Below, one piece after another: positions 1 to 12,453 of a stretch of 64,000 bases of DNA (its first letter is position 1; every line of letters starts with the position of its first letter). This stretch comes from Erythrobasidium yunnanense. Taxonomy: Eukaryota > Basidiomycota > Cystobasidiomycetes > Erythrobasidiales > Erythrobasidiaceae. The position numbers and the translations under genes are program-made. The stretch spans positions 3,085,652 to 3,149,651 of the forward strand of contig BCJC01000001.1 of NCBI GenBank assembly GCA_001600175.1, in the 5' to 3' direction. The notes beneath the pieces were generated by a model, which ran no database searches, was not told the origin of the DNA, and was given only the letters and a program-made list of their open reading frames with translations.

Positions 1-3000
1 TGGTATGGCCGAAGCCTGTAGAGTTGGGATAGGAGCCACCTCGGATGTGGGCATCACCGACGCAACAGCTGTAGCAGAGGCAACGTTCATCGCGCTAGCG
101 ATCTCAGCGACCGAGACACCAGAGACAATTGCGTCCGGGACTGATACAGGGTCCGATAGCGCCGCTGCGTCTCTTTGTATTGAAATTGTTGCTGCATTTG
201 TCTCCCCCAAGTTGACAAGCGTTCCGTCACCAGCGGCGGACGCATTCGTCGGATCTGCTGCAATGATACGCGAGAGGGCGTTTTCCACCGCCTTCGACTG
301 CTGTGTGAGTGCCCCGGCATTTTTATCGTCGGCTTGCTGGCCAGCCGGGATTGATGCAGCACGGTGTACTTGGGCGGTAGCTCTGTCGCCTGCAGTCGAA
401 ACTGTAAGCGGAAGTGTGGGTGGTTGTGGCGGCGGAGTAGCTTTGTCGAAAAAGGACGCTTGTTCGTCCGGCGAGGCACAGGGAGCATTGTCTGGCTCAA
501 ACACGAACACAGGTGGCGAAGTTGGAGAAAGAGGTTTGTTGACCTCGGCCCTTTGTGTTGGCTTTTCAGCATCGGGAGATGTCGAACGCGAAGGGATGGG
601 AGTGAGGGAGTCACATCGAGCAGAGGTAATCGGTGGAGCGGGTAGCAAATGCGTCTTAACAGGGGATACTGACGATGTTGTTGTATTATGTGACTCTGTG
701 GAAGCGTTCTTGGCGCTACCCGCGGGCTTCGGATCCTGTACCTTCTGTTTTTTGGTGGTAGAAGAGGTATCCTCTTCCTCTTCGTCGGATTCTACGACTC
801 GCTTCTTGCGCGTTTGCGAGCTCGATGCAACCACGCGGACAGGCTCGGGGGAACCAGGGGCCGACTTCTGAGGAATGTACTTCAGACTATGTGCACCGAG
901 GTCAGGGCTACCTAGCAACTCACTGTAATCTGCGAAGATGAAGATATAGAAGATTGCCGGCTTTTTGCCACTTTCGCTTTGCAGGCGTCGTTGTGAACTA
1001 GATTCACTTCGGTGATATGCCTGTTTTGTAGTCTTTCAGTCTCGCCGAACCTCGTCCTGCATGAGATCTCACCATTTGCCGCTTCGCTTTTTGGCGCATA
1101 CTCCATACTTGCAGTGAGTGCCATGCCTTTTAGTGGCAGGCGTTTTGGCGGGGCCTCGGTGATTCGCGCAGACCATTGTCATACGCGAGGCTTCATTGAT
1201 ACTGATCCATGCTGAATGTCCTCTCGAGCTCGTCCATTCTTTGATACGGTTGGAGAAGGCTTCGCTTGTTCGGAACGTTTCGTTAACGGCTGGCGTCCGT
1301 TGGCGTGCTGACATTACCGCAATGGGCTCATCGTCCTCCTCAGACTCAGACTCAGACTCAGATGCAGAGCTGATATCCATATCCTCATCGTCATTGCTGT
1401 CTGCCGAAGAGTCTTCCGGTGCTGAGGACAGCTCGTCTTCGCTAGAGTCATCGTAAATGTATTGTTTCGACTTCGCCTTTGTTTTCGCCACGGACGCCGC
1501 TGCCGACTGTTGCTTGTCGGGCTCTGTTCGTGCTCGCTTCTGTTCTGATAGGTTATTAGAACTGGTGCGGGGCCTTTTCGAGGCTCCGGGGCTGTTGTTC
1601 TGTTGATGAGATCCTTGCGACAGACGATCTCCCGGAGTAGTCACCGTGCTGGTTTCAGTTTGAAGCCTTGATGACTCCCCGTTGCTGAGCTTGATGCAGG
1701 CCTCGTTGTGATCAAGGTCCAGTCGCGTGATCTTGACACTCTTGCCCCCTTCCTCCTGCTTTGCATTGATGCGGCAAGGACATTCTGTGACAACATCAGC
1801 AAACCGCAACTATAACCTTGTAGTGCTCTTTAGACTCACCAGTGCCGCCAAAGTCCATGTCTGGTTTCAAGTAGTTCTTGCAGCGATAGTAGGTATAGGT
1901 AACAGCATTTCCCTTCTGTGCGATAATCTTGAACTCCATATTTGTCTCCGATGCATACTGGTTTATCTTCTTGAGCAAGGTATCGGGGTCCGGATATACA
2001 CGGCTGAACAAGGATGATTTTTCAGGCCCCTTGGACGCGTCTTGAACAGTTTCTGGAGGGTGCTTGACCATGTACTGTGCTTTCACAGATATGGGCCTGA
2101 AGCCCTGAGCGCCAGAAGTCGAAGGCGTTGGTGGAAGTGGCGAAACTGCCGTGGTCGGCGAGACACTGCTCTCCGTACTACGCGAGCCTTCAGCCTTCTG
2201 CTGAGCTGCTTCAGCCTGTGAGGGCTTGACTTTCTGAAAGTTGGGCAGCTTGTCTATGCTCTGAGGAGATGGCAAAGTCTTCGGAGCTATGCCTGAAGCT
2301 GCCACTGGGCGAGGAGGATTGAGAAAAGGTAGCTTGGGTTGGGTAGGAGATAGATTTCGTGGTAATGGACGCGTCTTGCGATTGATATCTTCGCTCCACG
2401 AGGCCGTTGATGCTTTTGCGACTCCATCAGCAGAGGCAGGCCTCGGCCCGGTCTCTTGAGTAGTGCTTGACGCTACTGATTTTACGGAAACAGCTGTTGC
2501 TGGACGCACCGCAGCAGCTGACGCCGCAGGTGCTGTGGCGGCAGACAACGGACGTGGAGAAGCGGTCGAAAGTGCACCGGAAGCTACCGGTGATTTCGCT
2601 GCAGTGCTCGATGAAACCTTGTTCACAGACTGCAGTAGCGCGCTACTGTTCATTGAGCTGACTCTCGGCGCAGAAGGGTAGAATGCCGAGACATCGTCTT
2701 GAACTGGTATCGGACCTATAGTCGCAGGCGATGTAAATGATCGCTGAGGACCTTTCTGACCGATGGGTGGCCGGCCTAGCGCAATCGCAGCCGGCGAAGG
2801 CTTCTTCGTAGCGAATTGAGCGTCCTGCCGGGGCGCGGAGGGACCAGAAGGCGGACGCTGTATCGCAGTAGGAAGAGAAGGAGCAGCGCTCGGCGGCCCT
2901 AATCCAATCGGCCCGGTAGGAGGTTGTGTGATGGAAGCGGAGGACGGGAAGGATCTGGTATCCGGAGAATTGGATCTCGATAACGCGTCTCCACTTGCAG

Positions 3001-3840
3001 CGCGTTTCTCCCTGGCCGCAAGTTAGGATCTTTCGGAACATGCATGGTACTGACGGGCGAGAGTCGCCTGGGATCTACAGGGCCGGTTGATGGGTTGGTT
3101 GGGCTGGCGACAGCGGCAGCTGTCAGACTTGTCCTGACCTGCGGTATGCGCACTCGTGGTGGCTGATGCCAGAGTGATATAGGCTGAGTAGCAGGTGCTT
3201 GATTTGCTGCGCTCGGAACAGCTGCTGCACTCGCAGGCTTGAGGTTGGCTGCGCCGTTCGGTGTATCTGGGAGCTCCGGAGTCTGAGCAGGTGAGGGAAG
3301 CGTATAGGGAGGTCTCTCGCTAGCTTGCGAAGACGTCTGCGCTCTTTTGGCATCTATTGCGGAAGCCAGGGCCGAAATGTTTGGCTTCTTCTCCTCGATT
3401 ACCGGCTTGATGTCGATCTCCTCTGCTTGCTGAAGCTCCTCACTTTCTTCTCGTTGCAGCTGGATGCACGCTTGGGAATGCTGCAGTAATAGCCCTAGGC
3501 ATTGTACAGCACCCTGAATCTCCTGGAGGAAGCTCGCACCAGCAACACAGGTGCACAGCTGGTCCTTGCCAATGTATCTTGCAGCCCTAGTGCAGTACAG
3601 GTAGTAGGCATTCCTGTTGATCTCCTCCGGCGTGATGTGCTTTACGCGCTGCCCGCCAGCTTGCATCAGAGGTGTGATTCTATCGACAAACTCCGTCTGT
3701 ATAACATAATATACATCAGACAGATGCTCTCCAAGCGGGCCCGCCCAAGTATGCGCCCGGCACATGTCACGCACAATGGATGAAAAGACTTCGCCCTGCT
3801 TGGGTGGCCCGCCAGGGTATTCTGGCTTGACCTCCAACAT
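1..3840 (-). CDS. Large protein with two FAR1/WRKY-GCM1-like zinc modules (3' end outside window)
   Basis: At least 1,210 residues; the frame is still open at the window edge. Five exons: 3055-3840, 1840-3007, 1073-1784, 924-1020 and 1-867, joined by introns of 47-56 nt. The N-terminal ~125 residues are ordered and unrecognised. Next comes a long Pro/Ser/Ala-rich stretch, then two zinc modules (about residues 570-690 and 820-925) separated by an acidic Ser/Asp/Glu tract, then another low-complexity tail. Module 1 has C-x14-C-x-C-x21-H-x3-C (ends DHNEAC); module 2 has C-x18-C-x4-C-x16-H-x3-C (ends VHNDAC). The layout resembles the FAR1/FHY3 and WRKY-GCM1 DNA-binding fold, so a nuclear DNA-binding role is inferred. 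The ATG at 3840 is used because the frame has no earlier ATG after its upstream stop, but an unseen spliced 5' exon is possible. The adjacent gene carries a third copy of the module. Confidence 0.72.
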
Positions 3841-4175
3841 GTTGTCGCATCCACTTATTATAGAAGTATCGAAAATCAGGGTGCGACCAGAAGTCGCGAG
3901 AATGGGCGGTAAATTGTCAGGGTTTGTCTTTGACCGCGTTCTTGACGTTCAGGGCTGTTCGATAGGCCGTCCAAGTTACGTGAGGTGGTGAGTGGAAGAA
4001 GGCAGAGGAAGGCGGGCAGAGGGTTGCCCACCCCTCTCGAGCTAAAGGAGAAGAAGCCAGCTGGACAGGTCCGTGCACGCGTGAAAGCGGAAAACATTGA
4101 AAGACGACAACAATAATGCCCAATACTTGTTGCTTCCCTATTCATACGTTTACCTCGACAAGCAAGACTGACGTC

Positions 4176-4939
4176 TCAACCCAACGTGCGAGCAATACTT
4201 TCGATTATCCCGCCGATGATTCCGATGTAGCTAGGTTGAACATTCGAGCCTACCTGCGCATTCGTAGTATGATTAGGAGCGCCTGTAGTCGTATGCCGTC
4301 CCCTCCCTTGATTCGAGGTGACATTCCCGACTGGCTCCTCCCCCTGTGGCCGTCCAGCCTCAAAGGCCAAAGGTCTCTTCCAGCTCCATTGCCTGCCTTG
4401 CGTACTTGTAGCGGCCAAAGATGATGGCTCTAATGTATGCTTCGATCCCTGCTCCGACGTTCCAGCATTAGATGCATCTGAAGATAGCGAGTTGTTCGAG
4501 ATAGACGACTTCTCGTCCGGAATTTGCAAGCCTATGTGAATGTATGGCGGAGGACTACCACGTGCGCTGCTATCGATCCCTGAGTCGTGCGCTTGATCGC
4601 AATCTTCAGAGTGGTCCGGAAAGAATTGTGTGAGCTGTACCGTTCCAGGTAAATGGGAAAACCTGGAAGCCGTTGCACGACAATGACAATTGGATGAGGC
4701 CTCCGTGTCGGCAGGTTGCCAGGAGCAGTACATCTGCAAGTCGCCCTTCGCATCGAAAGAGGTCTTGAACCTGGCATCCGAGGCACTTCGTGTCATATGT
4801 GGCCGGACTTTCTCAATACACTTGTCCTGTATAAGCTTGTTAGATCAAGATCAGTCAGGGCTGAAAGCCAGCCTACCCAAGAAACGAATGTGTCGCCGAG
4901 CGCGATCCCTGGGTTTGCGTTCGCGGTGAGGGAGGCCAT
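4176..4939 (-). CDS. Small protein with one FAR1/WRKY-GCM1-like zinc module
   Basis: Two exons (4877-4939 and 4176-4826) give 237 residues, with a 50-nt intron that has a clear CTGAC/CTAAC branch region. The N-terminal ~110 residues hold the motif YCSW...NCHC...DHSEDC, that is C-x12-C-x-C-x22-H-x3-C. This is the same register as the two modules of the upstream neighbour on the same strand, so the two genes are probably ancient tandem paralogs. The rest is Ser/Gly/Pro-rich and probably disordered, ending in a short hydrophobic stretch (IGIIGGIIES). A DNA- or protein-binding role is inferred from the zinc module only. The ATG at 4939 opens a good splice-consistent frame (MASLTANANPG). Confidence 0.65.
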
Positions 4940-5224
4940 AGTGCTCTGGAGTATGATAGCAAAGTAGCAAGATGCCCTCCTGACTTGTAAATTCGCCCGG
5001 GTATGCGAGGTAAATGGCTTTGATTCAGAGGAAGAAGCGTGAAAGATGGACACTCGACAGCTTGACAAGATTGTGCAAAGCCAAGAAGAGAACGCCGCCG
5101 TTGCTTTCCTGTGCCGTACTGTGCTTCGAGCACTTCTAAGGGAAAAAGGCGATGCAGTCTGGCGATGAAGACATTTTTGGACTGGACAGGGTTGTGTCTC
5201 CACCCTCATGTGACACTTGACGAG

Positions 5225-6512
5225 ATGACAGCCAGTACAGCAGACGAAGATAATACGAGTTCTCTGGAGCGTATTCTGCAGGAAATGGTCGCAAATTATC
5301 AAGGTCGCTATGCTCATACAAACGATGAAGCCGATTTCAAGGCTTGAAGCTCATACGTCTGTCTTCTGGCATCTTCGCTGTCTGCAGAAATGAACCCTCC
5401 TTATGTCGAAGAAGTGCATGCTGTTCCATCTGAGCTCGAGTTCGCCAACGCAGTCAAGCGAAACAGACCCGTCGTCTATCGAGGCCTCGGAAAACGCAAA
5501 AGAATACCAGCTCTCGAGAAATGGACTTCTGCATATCTGATAAAGAAGATGGGAGATCAGCCATTGCGAGTCGCCGCAACGCCATCTGGGAATGCCGATG
5601 CTCTCGTTGAAGATACGTTTTGCGAGCCGGAATGTACGAGTCAAAACAGTTCATATCAGAGAACTCAGCTAAGAAGAGTCTTAGATAGGTCGATGACTAT
5701 GGCCGAGCTGCTCAGCAGGCTTTCCGTTGTTGAGCGATTGCAATCTGAACCGGTCCTATACCTTCAATCCCAGAATGACAACCTAGCAAGCGAACTGCCA
5801 CAACTGAAGGAAGATGCGACTCAAGGCTTTGACTTTGCTGCAAGTGTCTTCGAAAGTCAGCCGGAAGTCGCCAATGTCTGGATCGGAGATGAGCGCAGTG
5901 TGACATCGCTTCATAAAGGTGAGCTGACTCGCCGTTCTCCACCACTGTCACTGAAGATGTAGAGTAGATCCCTACGAAAACATGTACCTTGTTATACACG
6001 GTACAAAAACTTTCGAGCTCCTGCCGCCTACCGAGTTCTACTGTTTGCATGGTAAGTAGACAGTCTGCCTGCATTCTGACGATGTGGTGGTTAATAATGG
6101 ATTACAGAGCGTCTGTACAAAACTGGAGCGTATACATCGACACCATTAGGCTGGACCATCGAGCCGCAAGATATGGTAATTCCCTGGATACCGGTCGACC
6201 CTTCCAATCCGGATTACAAGCTATATCCCCGCTCAAAATATGCTAAACCTCTATCGGTCACGCTTGAGCGAGGAGATGTGCTCTATCTACCGGCATTGTG
6301 GTTTCATAAAGTCAGCCAGACAGCTTCGAAAGATCCTGAAGCACCCCTGGCAGTAGCCGTCAATGTGAGTACGCTTCTCGAATATAGTCCTGATTGAGCT
6401 GACGTCTATCCAGTGGTGGTACGATCTCGACTATAGCTCCCCCTTGTATAGTCTGTCTCGGCTAGTTCGCAAGCTGACTTTACAGTTAGACGGGCGGACT
6501 GAGGATGATTAG
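5225..6512 (+). CDS. JMJD7: JmjC-domain hydroxylase, JMJD7-type
   Basis: Five exons (5225-5303, 5388-5918, 5968-6051, 6108-6364, 6414-6512) give 349 residues, about the usual length for JMJD7. Family landmarks are visible: NRPVVYRG near residue 50, the iron-binding H-x-D in SLHKDPYENMY (about residues 202-204), the distal iron ligand in ALWFHKVSQ (about residue 297), and the WWYDLDYSSP end. JMJD7 proteins are Fe(II)/2-oxoglutarate-dependent lysyl hydroxylases acting on DRG-family GTPases in animals; the substrate here is inferred. The first intron (84 nt) is the least certain. If the short first exon were wrong, translation could start at the ATG at 5390. Confidence 0.85.
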
Positions 6513-6580
6513 TCAATGTATGCAATGATATCTTCACCGATTCGACCGTTTATGGCTCGCTCTGTGAATGGAAACCTTGC

Positions 6581-9342
6581 ATGGTGTCAGACGTGACCTC
6601 TTTGCCTCTGTACCGCGACTATCAAAACTACAAACTTCCCAAGATGATAGGTTTGGATAGCCTACCTCAAGAAATCATATTCAAGATTGTACAATGGACG
6701 AACAGTATCGTCGAGGAGGACCAGCGACGAGCTGCCATGCAAGCGCATATGCACGTCCATGGGGATTTCGGACCAAATATGCCTGGCGGTCCACCAGAAG
6801 CAGACGATATGAACATGGGATTCCCGCCTGCAATGCCTGGCTTCTTGCAGCAGATGTTCGGGCAGTTCATGCAGAATGGTCCTCCTGCTGGTCCTGGGCC
6901 TGGTGCCCAGCAGAATAACCCAAACAACGCCAATGCTCCCAACAACATCAATGCCAATGGTGCTCAACCTAACGGGAACCCAGCTGGCCAGCCTATCCAC
7001 CCAGCGCTCGGGTTTGCCAACTTTCTACAAGGTCTAGCGGGAGGACCGCCAGGACAGCAGCAGCCGCAGCCAAACGCTGGTGCAGACGAAGATACCGATG
7101 ATGAGATGCCGGGTAAGTTACCAGATGCTTCAAGCTCGAGCTTAACGTTCCATATCTGACAAGCGCGTTCTGCTCTAGGCTTAGAACCGATTGCTCCGTC
7201 AGCAGCTGCTGTAGCTCCAGTAGCAGATGCTACAGTGACGTCCGCTGCTGCTGCTGCTGCAGTGCCGGCACCCACTGTAATGGTCGCGGCAGATTCAGAC
7301 GATGAAGGCGAGATGCCATCACTAGAAGCGGCGGGAGCTCCAGCTCCGAATGGATCAGCAATCCTAGACCTTGTCGAAAATACTCCAGCCGTACCGACAA
7401 CCAACAGCGCAAGCCAAGCCGAGAGTGACAATGACATGCCAGCTCTTGAAGGCATGTACTCTGACGAGTCTGAGGAGGAGGGAGAACAGCAACTCGTCGG
7501 TCAAGTACCTACTGCTGTGGCTGTCTCGGCTGTGCAGGGATCAAACCCCGCAATTGTACCTCAGGAGATTGAGGAGGATCAAGAATTCTCGAATGCCGTC
7601 GAGGCGCTAGGCATACCTGCTTTTCTGAATGGAATCTCGGATGATGATGATGTGAGGCATTTACTATGTCTTTGTCAAAACTTGTGCATACTGATGAAGC
7701 ATGTCATTGTTCAGGGCTGGGAGGACGAAGACGATGAGCAAGAAGAGGGCGATGACAACGATGACGAGGACGAAGCGGATAATGAAGATGCTGCAGACTC
7801 GATGCCGGATCTGGAGACACAAGACGGGGTAGATCCGTCTACTTTCACCTATCAAGACGGCATTCCTTCCGATCCGATTCTGCCTCTCGCATTGGTGAAC
7901 CGCTCTTTCCTGAACGCCGTCCGGTCACTACTTTATGGTCGCCAAATCTATATTACAGACATGTATCAGGCCTCGCTTCTTCTCCGAACTCTAAGTAACC
8001 CGACGGTCTCGTCAAGCGATGAAGAACCCGAAGCAGACGATGAAGAAACAAGGATTCGCCAGTCGCTTACTTGGCTAGTTCGACATGTATCGTTCGATTT
8101 GCGCAAGACAATCTCTCTGGGCAGAGGTGGTGGCCAGGTCATTCTGGATATCCTCAAGCTATGCCCACGAGTCGAGCAGTTCCAGTCCGCCATTACTTGG
8201 ACACAAACTTCGCTTATTCCGCTCAGAGACTCGCTACAGGCGTGCGATCAAATGAAGACAATTTCACTATGCAGCGGAAATGTAAGCAGGAAGGAGATAG
8301 TATGGACGATGGAAATGCTTTCACCCCTTCTCTCGACATGGAAATGTCTGCAAGGTGAGTCTTGTCGGTCGCTTAAGCCAGAGCAAGCTAACATTTTCTC
8401 TATCCCGCAGACTTCCAAATACTGCGGCTTAAAAGCAGCCCAGGAGTCCCATTGAAACCGGTTGCTGGTCATCTCAAGAAACTATCATTATCCCATGTCG
8501 ATATAGACGACAGTGATCTATACTACCTCACTAAGAACAGCAAAGGCACTCTCAAGTGTCTGGAGATACATGAGCCGACTGATCGCATCACACGTCGTGG
8601 GCTCGCAAGAGTTATTATAGAGCTAGGCAGTACTCTCACAAATCTTCAAATCGACATTGCACCTCAGTGGCATACTCAGAACCCGAGCATGCCTGCTGCG
8701 GCCGTAGGGAACCTGCCAATCGAACAGGCTGTCATTACGCGATATCTGCTGGATGGTCTTATTGACTACATGCCAAAGCTTCAGCAGCTCAAATTATCTG
8801 GCAGCCTTGCTAGTACCATCCTTATCACTCGCTTGCCAAAGACGATCGAGGTGCTCGCTTTCGAGGACAATCCCGGCATGGAGATCAGCAAGCTCAATCA
8901 GATCCTCAAGAAGAAGGTAAGGTCATACACAACGGATGCGATGGAGTGCCCTCTGACGATATTGACATTGCAGCGACGCTTAAAGAGTGTTTCTACAGGT
9001 CAAGTCAAGACTGTGGCAGCGCATGTTCCGAAGTTGACGTGCTTCACACTCGCGCGGCGAAACGGTGCACGTTACCCTGATGCCGCAAGTTCAGAGCTCT
9101 ATGTGCTTATGCAACAGCGCAAAGCATGCCTGCACTGGACTTATGTCGGAGTCGATGGACCGGGCGCAGTCTGGACCGGTGCACCATTCGCAGGGCCACC
9201 TCCTGGCGGTGTTGTTGTTCATGGAATGGGAATAGTGGAAGGCCCACCTGGCGTGCCCCTTCCATTTCCATTCCCAGGCCAGCAGGACTTGCTCGACATG
9301 GTCATGATGGAAGGGCCGCCTGGTCCAGCTGCGTTCCTTTGA
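6581..9342 (+). CDS. F-box/leucine-rich-repeat protein with long disordered insert
   Basis: Five exons (6581-7112, 7179-7651, 7715-8354, 8411-8916, 8974-9342) give 839 residues. An F-box-like segment (LDSLPQEIIFKIVQW) lies at residues ~22-40. It is followed by a Gly/Pro/Asn-rich and then strongly acidic stretch of over 300 residues, and C-terminal leucine-rich repeats (for example LKKLSLSHVDIDDSDLYYL). The architecture suggests an SCF ubiquitin-ligase substrate adaptor; the target is unknown. The tail is Pro/Gly-rich (PPGGVVVHG). Two introns, 7652-7714 (63 nt) and 8917-8973 (57 nt), are stop-free multiples of three, so retained forms would stay in frame. The ATG at 6644, just before the F-box, is an alternative start. 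Confidence 0.8.
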
Positions 9343-9448
9343 AGAATGTATCGTGTATCTAGCAATGGAGTTGACGCGACAGTAGAGCAAACATGGATAA
9401 TCCAAAGCTGTGCTAGCGATATGGCCGTTTCTTGCACGCCGACTTACG

Positions 9449-10892
9449 ATGTCTTCAATCACCGCGCCGAGCTGGCTGCAGAGCATACCTCCTGCAACTC
9501 GAATACTGGCAGGAGCAACGACGGGGCTGTCTATCGCGCTATCGGTTGCTCGTGCGAACCAAAACAGGACGCGGCCTGGCCTTGGGGCGGTTTTTGGCGC
9601 GAGCGGTGACTCTACAGTCGCCTTTCCCTGGCTGGTCGTGGTTCCAGGAAGTGTAATTTGGGCGTAAGTATCACTTGCGAATCGGTGCGAACGTCAAGCA
9701 GAGGCTGAAATATGCTGCGAAAAACAGGCCATGGACGCTCGCGACGGCAGCCTTTTGCGAGGCCAGTCTGATAGAGGTATGCTTACACAGCTTCATGTCT
9801 TCCTGATATTCGCTCATATGGCCTTACAACCTTTTCAAATCGACCAGTTTGTGTTCTCGGTCGTCTCGCTGGTTCTTGCTGGAAAGTACCTTGAACGCGT
9901 CTGGGGCTTCAATGGCTTCCTCCAATTCGTACTCGCAACCGTCGTTGGATCCAACATCATCGCCTGCGCCGTCAACGTCCTCGAACACTTTGTCCTGCAA
10001 GATTCTGGAATGCTATTGTGGGCTTATCCGGTCGCAATTCTTTCTCGATTGGCAGCTTACATTCTCTATCACAGGTTTGGACAATCGTATCATGGCATGA
10101 TGGCCTTACAGACAGGGTTCCTGGTCGCATTCACCCAGCTCATCCCTGAGCATCAAGTCCAGCTTTTCGGCGGACTAGCTAAGCTTCGCGTCAAGGTAAA
10201 TAGATACTTCAGTACGCGTTGCATCAGTATACTGAAAGCTCGTTGGCTGTACCCAGCAATTGCCTATGCTCTACGTGACTTTCTCGAATATCATGGTCCT
10301 TCTTGGCTACCAATCTCCCTTCATCCTCATTCAGTTCGGCTGGCTTGTATCTTGGTTCTATCTGCGGTTTATCAAACAAAACGAAGGAATGGACTTCCGC
10401 GGCGATCGAAGCGAGACTTTCGCATTCTCAGGCTGGTTCCCTCCGTTTGTTCAGTATGTCAAGATCTTAAAGGGACTCTCTGACTATAGCTGAATCACTT
10501 ACTTCAGACCCTACGTCGCTCGTCTGTCCAAGATCGTCTTCGACCTAGCCGTAACCCTGCACATTTTGCAGCCGTGGGGACCGGGCAATGATATGGAGAA
10601 TGCTTCGGGACACGTCAATACACGCGCAGAAGCAGAACGAAGGCGTGCTCTTGCGCTGCAGGCACTCGACCAACGTCTGGCTTCCAAGCCGGCGACAAGC
10701 AACACAAGCAATAACCGTGGGTCAGCAGCACAAGGAGGAGCCGCTGCATCTGCCGGATTGGCGCCCTCAACAAGCTCAAGTGGTGCGACGGGCGCAGGCG
10801 CGGCGAAAGGCGCATCTGCTAGCGATAAGAAGGCAGAGGGCGAGGTGATGTTCGATGCGCAAGAAGAAGGTTCTATCGTCGAGAACAAATAA
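9449..10892 (+). CDS. TMEM115/DUF1751 rhomboid-like Golgi membrane protein
   Basis: Five exons (9449-9663, 9728-9776, 9848-10195, 10257-10453, 10508-10892) give 397 residues. Family signatures are PWTLATAAFCEASLIE across the first two splice junctions, then GKYLERVWG, a string of hydrophobic helices, and WYLRF-like and FSGWFPPFVQP segments before a soluble tail. The final ~100 residues are Ala/Ser/Gly-rich and disordered. TMEM115 relatives are rhomboid-pseudoprotease-like Golgi proteins linked to retrograde traffic and glycosylation. I chose the ATG at 9449 (MSSITAPSWLQ) because the longer open frame upstream begins only with a GTG. Confidence 0.85.
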
Positions 10893-11151
10893 TTGCCGGT
10901 CTCTGAATGTCTGCTGCTCTTGGCTACCCTTTGTTTCGTTGCAGTGATGCACAGAATGTGTCAATTAGCTAGAGCAGAGGAGGCAAGCAAGGTTTCGCTA
11001 GCCGCAGACAGAAGTACAGAACTAAGTCTTCTGTGGAAGATGTATCTATGTGTACAGCTGAACTGAGAAACCGCTCGCCCCGGACTGTATACTGCAACTG
11101 CAGTGCCATGATCACCAGCACTTCTGCATGTCTCTGAATGGTGTTCCTTCT

Positions 11152-12135
11152 CTAGCCTGCCCTTTCCCAAAGAGCAGTCTTGCTCACTCTGACGTCTCCC
11201 AATTTGATTTTCTTTGCCCAGGTATCTTTCTTGACATCCGAGGGTGAGCGCTCAAATCCGCTCAGACGCAGGTTGTAGTAGATGTTCTTGGTTATGCCGG
11301 CAGTACAATCTAATCTGATGTACTGCATACAGTCCGTGGCGACCAGCTAGAACGGACCATCAGCACAATCTAGAATCGGGACAGGAGGCACGGTACCACT
11401 GCAAGTTTTGCCTCCTCTCCCTCCTCTCTATCTAACGGGAGCGCATTCAACGTATATTCATCTGGTACCTCAGGTGCGGCCCCGATTATTTCCAGCATTC
11501 GACGCTTGTCTTTCCTGGCAGAGGCGCGCTCGGCTTTTGGTGCTTCTTTGATAATAGATTCCGCACTGTGATTGATGATTTAGTATAGTAGAACAGTGTC
11601 TGAGTTGCGCAGTGCACGTACTAATACTCCTTGATCTTCTTGGTCGCGAGAGCGATAGAATCGAAATGCTCGACTAACAGCAGACACTCCGATGCAGCAA
11701 AAGGCCCTGCTTTATTGGGAGAGAAGCACTGGACGATGAGTAGCAGATCAGTTTCATTAGCCTATATGCAGTTGGCACCCAAAAGTTGAGCGGGGATGGC
11801 TTACTGGCAACATCATAGTCATCGTCTTGCAAGGTCTTGATGTCTACTGGAGGTGGAGGGAGCAGTTGAATCAAGTCCCTTCTCTTGAAAGTATGCAGAC
11901 GGGTGTCGTCTTCCAGCTTGACGTCGGATGCGTCCCGGTCGACGTAGAAGGCTCTGACTGCGTAGTGCAGCCTCTATTCAGCTTGAGAGTATGTATATCT
12001 TGGCTTCCAGGTCCTACCATCTATTCTGTCACTGCTAGGATGCGTCAGCTATAGTAGCTCCCTGAGATCTGCCTCTCACACTGGAGTCAAAGCCTCTATT
12101 TCCGCAATGGTGATCTTTCGACTAATTGTTGTCAT
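11152..12135 (-). CDS. Unrecognised multi-exon protein of about 224 residues
   Basis: Exons at 11152-11346, 11397-11565, 11622-11709 and 11805-11973 join in one frame with good splice sites. A first coding exon near 12082-12135 starts MTTISRKITIAEIEAL. The joined protein has an ordered N-terminal half (LHYAVRAFYVDRDASDVK), a charged helix-rich middle (KAERASARKDKRRMLEII) and a basic C-terminus ending SKTALWERAG. No signal peptide, membrane helix or catalytic motif is evident, and I do not recognise the family. The join between the first two exons is unsure: a single ~108-nt intron keeps frame, but a hidden small exon is possible. The gene converges with the TMEM115-type gene. Confidence 0.55.
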
Positions 12136-12453
12136 AGTTGTTGAAGCTTCTTGCAGTTGTGGGAACTCAGATGTGTGGTCACGAAAACAAGCCAGTCGCG
12201 TCTTGTTTACATTCGCGCACTGACCGCTTGAAAGTCAGACCATTGGACCAGCCTGCAGCCACGCAAGTTCCTGAATGCAATTCTTGCAGCATCGACAACT
12301 GTATAGACACTATGTTACATATCAGCTAATTGATGAGCAGTCAGTACAACAACTGGCTTCATCTTGCGCTATGCTGCTTGAGGTCTCCAGAGAACTTTCA
12401 TCAATATTACGTATAGATCTTGCCTTGCTGGCTTCTTAAACCTTAATTGAATT
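12136..12453. other. Intergenic, no gene seen
   Basis: This 318-bp gap lies upstream of the unrecognised minus-strand gene and downstream of the Sec14-like gene. It probably carries the promoter of the former. I see no RNA gene, repeat or conserved open frame. Confidence 0.5.

Noticed and set aside
5-871. Plus-strand open frame of 288 codons rich in Ala/Ser/Gly
   Set aside because: It is antisense to the last exon of the large zinc-module gene. The minus frame continues in phase from four spliced exons and has the expected disordered composition; the plus frame has no splice or domain support.
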